From Candidatus Hydrogenedentota bacterium (GTDB lineage: Bacteria > Hydrogenedentota > Hydrogenedentia > Hydrogenedentales > SLHB01): a DNA stretch of 45,433 nucleotides. Location of the stretch: positions 1-45,433 of the forward strand of contig JACQVH010000077.1 of the NCBI GenBank assembly GCA_016209895.1, read 5' to 3'. Positions 40,920 to 45,433 of this stretch are shown here, in pieces (positions within the stretch are counted from its first letter, which is position 1; each line of letters begins with the position of its first letter). The translations under genes were made by a program, and so were the position numbers. Under the pieces are notes generated by a model. It saw only the letters and a program-made list of their open reading frames with translations, did no database searches and had not been told where the DNA came from.

Positions 40920-41885
40920 ATGAAGTTAGGTACATTGACGGCGATGTTCAGCAATAAACCATTGAAGGAAGTTCTGCGGATTTTGCGTCCGCTCGGCCTT
41001 CAGACTGTGGAGTTGGGCACCGGGAATTATCCGGGCAATGCCCACTGCAATCCGAAGGAACTCTTGGCTTCGAAGACGAAACGGGACGAGTTGCTGGCGC
41101 TGCTTAAGAGCGAAGGGCTCGAGATTAGCGCGTTGAGCTGCCACGGGAACGCGTTGCATCCAAGCAAGGAGTTCGCCAAGAAGAGTATTGCAACCTTGAA
41201 CGACACCATCATCCTCGCCGAAAAGCTGGGTGTGATGACAGTGATCGACTTCTCAGGCTGCCCCGGGGCGGATGAGAAATCCACCAAGCCAAACTGGGTG
41301 ACCTGTGCGTGGCCGCCGGATTACCTCGAGATTCTGGAATGGCAGTGGTCGAAAAAAGTCATCCCATTCTGGACGAAGCAGGCGAAGTTCGCGGCCAATC
41401 ACGGCGTCCGAATTGCCTTCGAAGCCCATCCCGGCTTTGTCGTGTATAACCCGGAAACGCTGCTGAAAGTGCGGAAGGAATGCGGCAAGAACATCGGCGC
41501 GAACTTCGATCCCAGCCACTTCTTCTGGCAAGGCATCGAGCCGGTGGAAGCGGTGCGGGCGCTGGGCGGCGACGCGATCTTCCACGTCCACGCGAAGGAC
41601 ACGCGGGTGTACGAGCAGAACGCGCGCGTCAACGGTACGCTCGACACCAAGCACTACGGGGACGAGGTCCATCGCGCGTGGATTTTCCGCACCGTCGGCT
41701 ACGGCCATTCCCTCGAATGGTGGAAGGACTTCGTGTCTACGCTGCGCATGGTCGGCTACGACGGCGTGTTGAGTATCGAACACGAAGATAGCCTCATGTC
41801 CGGCATGGAAGGCCTCCGCAAAGCCGCCGAAACCCTGAAACAGTGCCTCATCTTCGAAAAGAAGACAGCGATGACGTGGGCGTAA
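40920..41885 (+). CDS. Sugar phosphate isomerase/epimerase (TIM barrel)
   Basis: Xylose-isomerase-like/AP-endonuclease-2-fold protein (321 aa). I use ATG 40920 behind GGAGGAG rather than GTG 40905, which would overlap that site. Barrel strands with metal ligands are recognisable: RIAFEAHPGF (Glu), IGANFDPSHFFWQG (Asp, His), IFHVHAKDTRV (His) and VLSIEHEDSL (Glu), the usual four-ligand divalent metal set. The opening KLGTLTAMFSNKPLKEVLRI is standard. Co-transcribed with the dehydrogenase upstream, so the two likely process the same sugar. Confidence 0.9.
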   Translation: MKLGTLTAMFSNKPLKEVLRILRPLGLQTVELGTGNYPGNAHCNPKELLASKTKRDELLALLKSEGLEISALSCHGNALHPSKEFAKKSIATLNDTIILAEKLGVMTVIDFSGCPGADEKSTKPNWVTCAWPPDYLEILEWQWSKKVIPFWTKQAKFAANHGVRIAFEAHPGFVVYNPETLLKVRKECGKNIGANFDPSHFFWQGIEPVEAVRALGGDAIFHVHAKDTRVYEQNARVNGTLDTKHYGDEVHRAWIFRTVGYGHSLEWWKDFVSTLRMVGYDGVLSIEHEDSLMSGMEGLRKAAETLKQCLIFEKKTAMTWA

Positions 41886-42022
41886 GTGTCTGGGGGTATC
41901 CTTACGGCGTAGGTTCCCGCCGACGGAAAGAGCTATAATCGGTTGTAACGTCGGGGCGCGTGTCCATGCGTCCCGATACTTCGCCGCAGGCGTAGTTAGG
42001 CCGTCGGAAATAGGTGACCACT

Positions 42023-43252
42023 ATGGAAAAGATGCTCGAGTATCTCCACATCGAAGACTTCAAGTCGCTGAAGTCCGTCAAGTGGTACCCTGGGGCGCTC
42101 AATGTTGTGATTGGGCCTAACGCGTCGGGGAAATCGAACCTACTCTCGGCTCTTGAGATGATATCGGCCGCGGCTAGAGGAAAACTGGGCGACTATGTGC
42201 AGTTGCAGGCCGGCATCGGCGCACTGCTGTGGAACGGCGAGGGACGGGCGGTCGGTGTGGCGGTTCGTTTTCGGAACGATAATATCTTACGGGATGTGCG
42301 CGAGCTACTCCCAAGGAGCGATATTTCAGGACCCATTTCCTATAGATTCGAGCTTACCAGACTTGGTCAATCTCCCAATTACACAGTCGAGAAGGAGGAT
42401 TGGAGACTGTTCGGTATGACTAGCGGCAAAGTTAGTGAGGCCTTAGTGGAATACCTTCTCACACGCGGATTGCAGGAGCTAAAGATCGATGGGAAAGACT
42501 CGGATGAACTTCATCTCGACACCCGCAACCTAAGTCGTGAAGAGGTCGCATTGTCACTTCCTCTCCCCGTAGACGATCACACGCGGCCTTTAATTCTGAC
42601 CAAAGAATATTTGGCGTCATGGGGCATTTTCCAGAACTTTCGGTCGGACCCGGAATCTCCGATTCGTCAGCCACTCATTGCCAGATATAGCACGCAGGTG
42701 TCTGTTGACGGCGACAATCTTGCGTCGGTTTTGCATACACTCTACGAGAGGGACAAGGAGTTTGCGCAGGAGATCGATGTCGGAATGAATGCGGCCTTTG
42801 GGGAAGCATATGAGTCGCTGACGTTTCCGCCAGTAGCAGACCAGCGTGTCCAATTGAGCATCCGCTGGAAGGGGTTACAGGGGGCGCATGCGTCTCATAT
42901 CATATCGGATGGCACCTTGCGCTTCCTCTATTTACTGGCGATTCTTGCGCAGCCGGATCCGCCGGCTCTGATCGCCATTGACGAACCGGAAACGGGGCTG
43001 CATCCGCGCATGCTGCCTATCATTGCGGAATACGCCGAGGAGGCGTCGAATCGAACCCAAGTCGTGATCACTACCCACTCGCCGGAGTTCCTGAGCGCTT
43101 TCCGTGAGACGACGCCTACGACGACGGTTGCAGAACTCGTGGACGGTCAAACCCAACTCCATGTCCTTGCCGGTGAAGATCTAGCGCACTGGCTCAAAGA
43201 ATACTCGCTGGGGGAGTTGTTCACGTCCGGCACGTTGGAGGCGCTCGGTTGA
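42023..43252 (+). CDS. AAA family ATPase (AAA_21/OLD-like), probable defence subunit
   Basis: 409-residue ABC-like AAA ATPase of the RecF/OLD/SMC group. It starts at ATG 42023 (AGGTGA just upstream; a GTG at 42014 is also in frame). Motifs: FKSLKSVKWYPGALNVVIG leading into Walker A GPNASGKSN (residues 31-39), the signature-like region SDGTLRFLYLLAIL, Walker B PALIAIDEPETGLHP (Asp 320, Glu 321) and switch His in ITTHSPEFLSAF. It lacks the TOPRIM nuclease domain of OLD; that domain appears to be supplied by the overlapping next gene. AAA-plus-TOPRIM pairs (OLD, Gabija GajA, PARIS) are known anti-phage sensors. By eye the gene is less GC-rich than its neighbours, fitting acquisition. Confidence 0.88.
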   Translation: MEKMLEYLHIEDFKSLKSVKWYPGALNVVIGPNASGKSNLLSALEMISAAARGKLGDYVQLQAGIGALLWNGEGRAVGVAVRFRNDNILRDVRELLPRSDISGPISYRFELTRLGQSPNYTVEKEDWRLFGMTSGKVSEALVEYLLTRGLQELKIDGKDSDELHLDTRNLSREEVALSLPLPVDDHTRPLILTKEYLASWGIFQNFRSDPESPIRQPLIARYSTQVSVDGDNLASVLHTLYERDKEFAQEIDVGMNAAFGEAYESLTFPPVADQRVQLSIRWKGLQGAHASHIISDGTLRFLYLLAILAQPDPPALIAIDEPETGLHPRMLPIIAEYAEEASNRTQVVITTHSPEFLSAFRETTPTTTVAELVDGQTQLHVLAGEDLAHWLKEYSLGELFTSGTLEALG

Positions 43253-43911
43253 AGTTCATCTTGTGCATCGAAGGTAACACCGAAGACCTTGCTCTGCCTC
43301 AATTCATTAAGCGGTGGCTGGATCCGCAACTTCGAACTCCGGTCGGCGTCAAGCCGCATAAATTCAAGGGTTGCAAGCATTTCGTCAAAGACATCAACCA
43401 AGTCGTTCATTGGTATCTTGAGGACCGGCGAGCCGATGAGATCATCGCAGTGATGGGTTTGATGGACCTATACGGTCCAGATTTCTACCCGAGCGACAAG
43501 CGAACGACCGAGGAGCGTTACACATGGGCAAAAGATTATGTGGAAAGAAAGGTGAACCATTCGAAATTTCGTATGTTTTTTGCAGTCCACGAAGTAGAAG
43601 CGTGGCTCTTCAGTCAACCCAACATTTTCCCACCGGCAGTTGCAAGAGCCATTCAGAGCGAGTCTCATCACCCTGAAGCCATAGATTTTGATCGTCCTCC
43701 CAAGGCGCGGCTGAAGCGAATCTATCGCGAAACCACGACGGAAGATTACCGCCCCACGACACAAAGTGCGGACTTGCTTAAGAAGCTCCGGCCTGAAGTT
43801 GCCTACGCGAAGTGTCCGTACCTGAAAGTCATGCTCGACGAGATGCTGCGCTTGGTAAAAGATGCCGAGAAGCGCAAGCGTGCCGAGTCGCCGACACCCG
43901 GCGCGCCGTAA
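43249..43911 (+). CDS. DUF4276-type TOPRIM-like protein, partner of the AAA ATPase
   Basis: 220 residues starting at TTG 43249, which overlaps the ATPase stop as TTGA, so production is coupled. The N-terminal FILCIEGNTEDLALPQFIKR fits the TOPRIM opening (hydrophobic strand then E-G-x-T-E, Glu 8). VMGLMDLYGPDFYP may give the second acidic motif. FAVHEVEAWLFSQP is the hallmark DUF4276 phrase (E-x-E-A-x-L-F). The C-terminus is helical and basic. DUF4276 proteins are often encoded next to AAA ATPases (family knowledge) and are suspected nuclease or effector subunits like AriB of PARIS. The actual activity is inference. Confidence 0.8.
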   Translation: MKFILCIEGNTEDLALPQFIKRWLDPQLRTPVGVKPHKFKGCKHFVKDINQVVHWYLEDRRADEIIAVMGLMDLYGPDFYPSDKRTTEERYTWAKDYVERKVNHSKFRMFFAVHEVEAWLFSQPNIFPPAVARAIQSESHHPEAIDFDRPPKARLKRIYRETTTEDYRPTTQSADLLKKLRPEVAYAKCPYLKVMLDEMLRLVKDAEKRKRAESPTPGAP

Positions 43912-44280
43912 CGTCGCGCTGGTTGGTGCGCCTCCGGCCGTGTCGGGCCTGCCGTTTCTTCCTCCCGCCGCCACGATTTCGAGTTTTGATCAGAAATAGC
44001 CCAATTGGCCTTCTGTGCATTCTTCTGGATTTTCACCTTGAATTAGTATGTCTCAGATACCGCTTGACTAGGGATGGAACAAAGCCGGAGGAGTCGGGGT
44101 TCTAGCAGGTGACGGCGTTGTAGCGCGGCCTGATGTCGCGCCACCGTCGGGGACGCGCCGCGACAAGCTATCTGGGACCGCAACCTGGTGTTTTTGGGGG
44201 CAGGTGGCCCTTGGTTCGGGGGCCTGAGCTTTCTCGCCTCTGGAACGCGCCACCGCGTTCGGCACCTCGAGGTTTGAACG
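43912..44280. other. Intergenic region after the AAA-DUF4276 pair
   Basis: About 370 bp. No gene on either strand looks real, and no terminator, attachment site or repeat was recognised. GAGG at 44268-44271 serves as ribosome site for the next gene. Confidence 0.4.
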
Positions 44281-45433
44281 ATGATACGGGTATGCCCGGT
44301 TCGTTCTTCGCCCCGTTCGCTTTGCTTCATATCGCAATATTTCCTGGCCACGGCTCTTCTCATTGTGGTAGGACTTATAGGCTGCACTTCTGCGAACACC
44401 ACGGCAAAGACGCTCTCGTTGGACGGGCTGCGCCAGTCGGAGCTTGCGATGAGCGACGACGCACGAACTGCGTACGTGGTTCCGGCCGGCAAAGACATGA
44501 CGGTCTCTTTAGGGACGCTCGAAAGCGGTTCGGTGTTGCGGCTGGGGATTCTTCCGTTATGTTCGTCGGACGCGGTTGTCGAGGGTCGGGTCTATGTCGG
44601 GAATCGTCTGGTAAACACGGTCCGGGTGCCCGATGGCCAACGCTGGCGGGATTATCGGATCGAAATGTCCGGTTATGGCCAGCCGGGCGAACCCTGCCGG
44701 GTGGTTTTAGACAGTCCGTTTCCATTCCAGTTGGCGCCCTGCGAACTGGTTTCGACGTTGGCTACGCGGCCCAATGTGTTGGTCTTCCTCGTGGACACGC
44801 TTCGTCCGGATCATTTGGGAAGCTACGGTTATCACCGGAACACCTCGCCGAACTTGGACGCGTTCGCGCGCGACGCCGTGCGGTTCACACACATGGTTTC
44901 GCAATCTTCGTGGACGCGCCCGGCCGTGGCTTCACTGTTTACCGGCGCGTATCCGAGCGTGCATGGGGCGCGCGACCGCGCCGACGTTATTCACGGGGAT
45001 ATCCCGACCCTAGCGGAAGCGCTGCGGGATGCCGGTTACGAGGGGCACGGGTATGTCAGCAATCCCAACGTGCTGCCGGTATGGGGTTTCAGTCGCGGCT
45101 TTTCCCGATACGTGAACGCGACGGCCAAAGCCGGCAAACACGCCAACGATGGACTCGTGGTGGATGCGGCCATCGCGGGACTGCGCAACGTGATGGGTCG
45201 GCCCTGGTATCTTTACGTTCACACGGTGGGGCCACACGCGCCGTACGAACCGCCGGCACCCTACGAACGGCGGTTTGTAACAAGCTCCGAGTTGGGTGGC
45301 AAGGAAGAGATAGAACGACGCCGAACCATAGACCTTTATGACGGAGAAATTGCCTTCACGGATGCCCAGTTCGGCCGTTTGGTGGACGAATTGAAGCGTC
45401 AGGGAACTTACAACAACTCTCTGATCATAGTAC
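44281..45433 (+). CDS. Sulfatase-fold lipoprotein, 3' end missing
   Basis: Alkaline-phosphatase/sulfatase superfamily protein; 384 codons are visible and the frame is open at the window edge. ATG 44281 follows GAGG by nine bases. The lipoprotein signal is FLATALLIVVGLIGC. Residues ~36-165 form an unassigned strand-rich N-terminal domain. The sulfatase domain begins NVLVFLVDTLRPDHLGSYGY (metal Asp 172 in VDTLRPDH), then NTSPNLDAFARDAVRFTH. The nucleophile site reads SSWTRPAVASLFTGAYPSVHG: Thr 212 occupies the place of the Cys/Ser that is converted to formylglycine in true sulfatases (C-x-P-x-R). HTVGPHAPYEPPAPYE is intact. It may be a phosphohydrolase or transferase rather than a sulfatase, probably anchored outside the cytoplasm. 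Confidence 0.82.
   Translation, partial: MIRVCPVRSSPRSLCFISQYFLATALLIVVGLIGCTSANTTAKTLSLDGLRQSELAMSDDARTAYVVPAGKDMTVSLGTLESGSVLRLGILPLCSSDAVVEGRVYVGNRLVNTVRVPDGQRWRDYRIEMSGYGQPGEPCRVVLDSPFPFQLAPCELVSTLATRPNVLVFLVDTLRPDHLGSYGYHRNTSPNLDAFARDAVRFTHMVSQSSWTRPAVASLFTGAYPSVHGARDRADVIHGDIPTLAEALRDAGYEGHGYVSNPNVLPVWGFSRGFSRYVNATAKAGKHANDGLVVDAAIAGLRNVMGRPWYLYVHTVGPHAPYEPPAPYERRFVTSSELGGKEEIERRRTIDLYDGEIAFTDAQFGRLVDELKRQGTYNNSLIIV

Noticed and set aside
41934-41939. TATAAT upstream of the AAA ATPase gene as a promoter
   Set aside because: A perfect -10 by itself, but no -35-like box at 16-18 bases and no TGn extension; not enough to call.
44133-45341. A long open frame (about 400 codons) on the plus strand over the last gene
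   Set aside because: Its product is Arg/Gly-rich without family marks; it is the shifted frame of the sulfatase-fold lipoprotein, which has a signal peptide, ribosome site and clear motifs.
1-45433. tRNA, rRNA or CRISPR features
   Set aside because: No T-loop-like GGTTCGAATCC strings, conserved rRNA blocks or regularly spaced direct repeats were found on reading through; very divergent RNAs cannot be excluded by eye.

Overview
The window is about 45 kb of GC-rich bacterial chromosome. The lineage is an inference. An outer-membrane efflux factor, several lipoproteins, a Tat-exported oxidoreductase and an LPS/glycan-type cluster indicate a Gram-negative cell. The recurring mix of Gfo/Idh/MocA oxidoreductases, sugar isomerase, heparinase, sulfatase-fold lipoprotein, a sialidase-like remnant, a pseudopilin-like C-terminus and a PPi-type phosphofructokinase fits an uncultured polysaccharide degrader such as Planctomycetota/PVC, Hydrogenedentota or Sumerlaeota. 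No rRNA, tRNA or CRISPR was seen.

Layout. 1-6.5 kb (+): 3' part of carB, rsmI overlapping a membrane PAS protein with a degenerate kinase H-box, then a PPi-type phosphofructokinase. 6.5-8.4 kb (-): membrane-anchored GH31 hydrolase, sharing a two-way terminator with the phosphofructokinase. 8.8-9.8 kb (+): PanE/ApbA-family reductase. 9.9-15.0 kb (-): complete MacA / ATPase / MacB-permease / TolC-type export operon with a readable promoter. 15.3-21.5 kb (+): FprA-type ferredoxin-NADP reductase, Tat-exported Gfo/Idh/MocA-fold protein lacking the EKP lysine, and a sugar ABC importer (binding lipoprotein and two permeases, no ATPase). 21.7-23.9 kb: an antitoxin-like gene with a PIN toxin cut to 25 codons where it meets a convergent heparinase II/III gene. 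24.0-31.0 kb (+): glycan assembly cluster with a fused radical-SAM-like/GT2 protein, a GT4, a small unknown protein, a zinc-ribbon methyltransferase, exported MsrA and a GHMP kinase. 31.3-38.4 kb (-): a secreted unknown protein bracketed by inverted repeats, then a Gld-type ABC operon (ATPase, permease, GldG-like, DUF4340). 38.9-39.6 kb (+): a tiny zinc-ribbon gene with its own promoter and terminator, an orphan Phd-type antitoxin and a sialidase-like remnant. 39.7-41.9 kb (+): a Gfo/Idh/MocA dehydrogenase plus TIM-barrel sugar isomerase operon. 42.0-43.9 kb (+): an AAA ATPase overlapping a DUF4276/TOPRIM-like gene, the best candidate for a defence system. 44.3 kb to the end (+): a sulfatase-fold lipoprotein cut by the window edge.

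How it fits together. Much of the window serves carbohydrate capture and remodelling: surface hydrolases, an ABC importer, NAD-linked sugar oxidoreductases and an isomerase. These sit beside an envelope glycan assembly line and two export or envelope ABC systems. Gaps between genes carry several dispersed repeat families, and two toxin-antitoxin remnants sit against glycan-degradation genes, which suggests past rearrangement. The AAA-DUF4276 pair looks less GC-rich than its neighbours by eye and is probably an acquired module.
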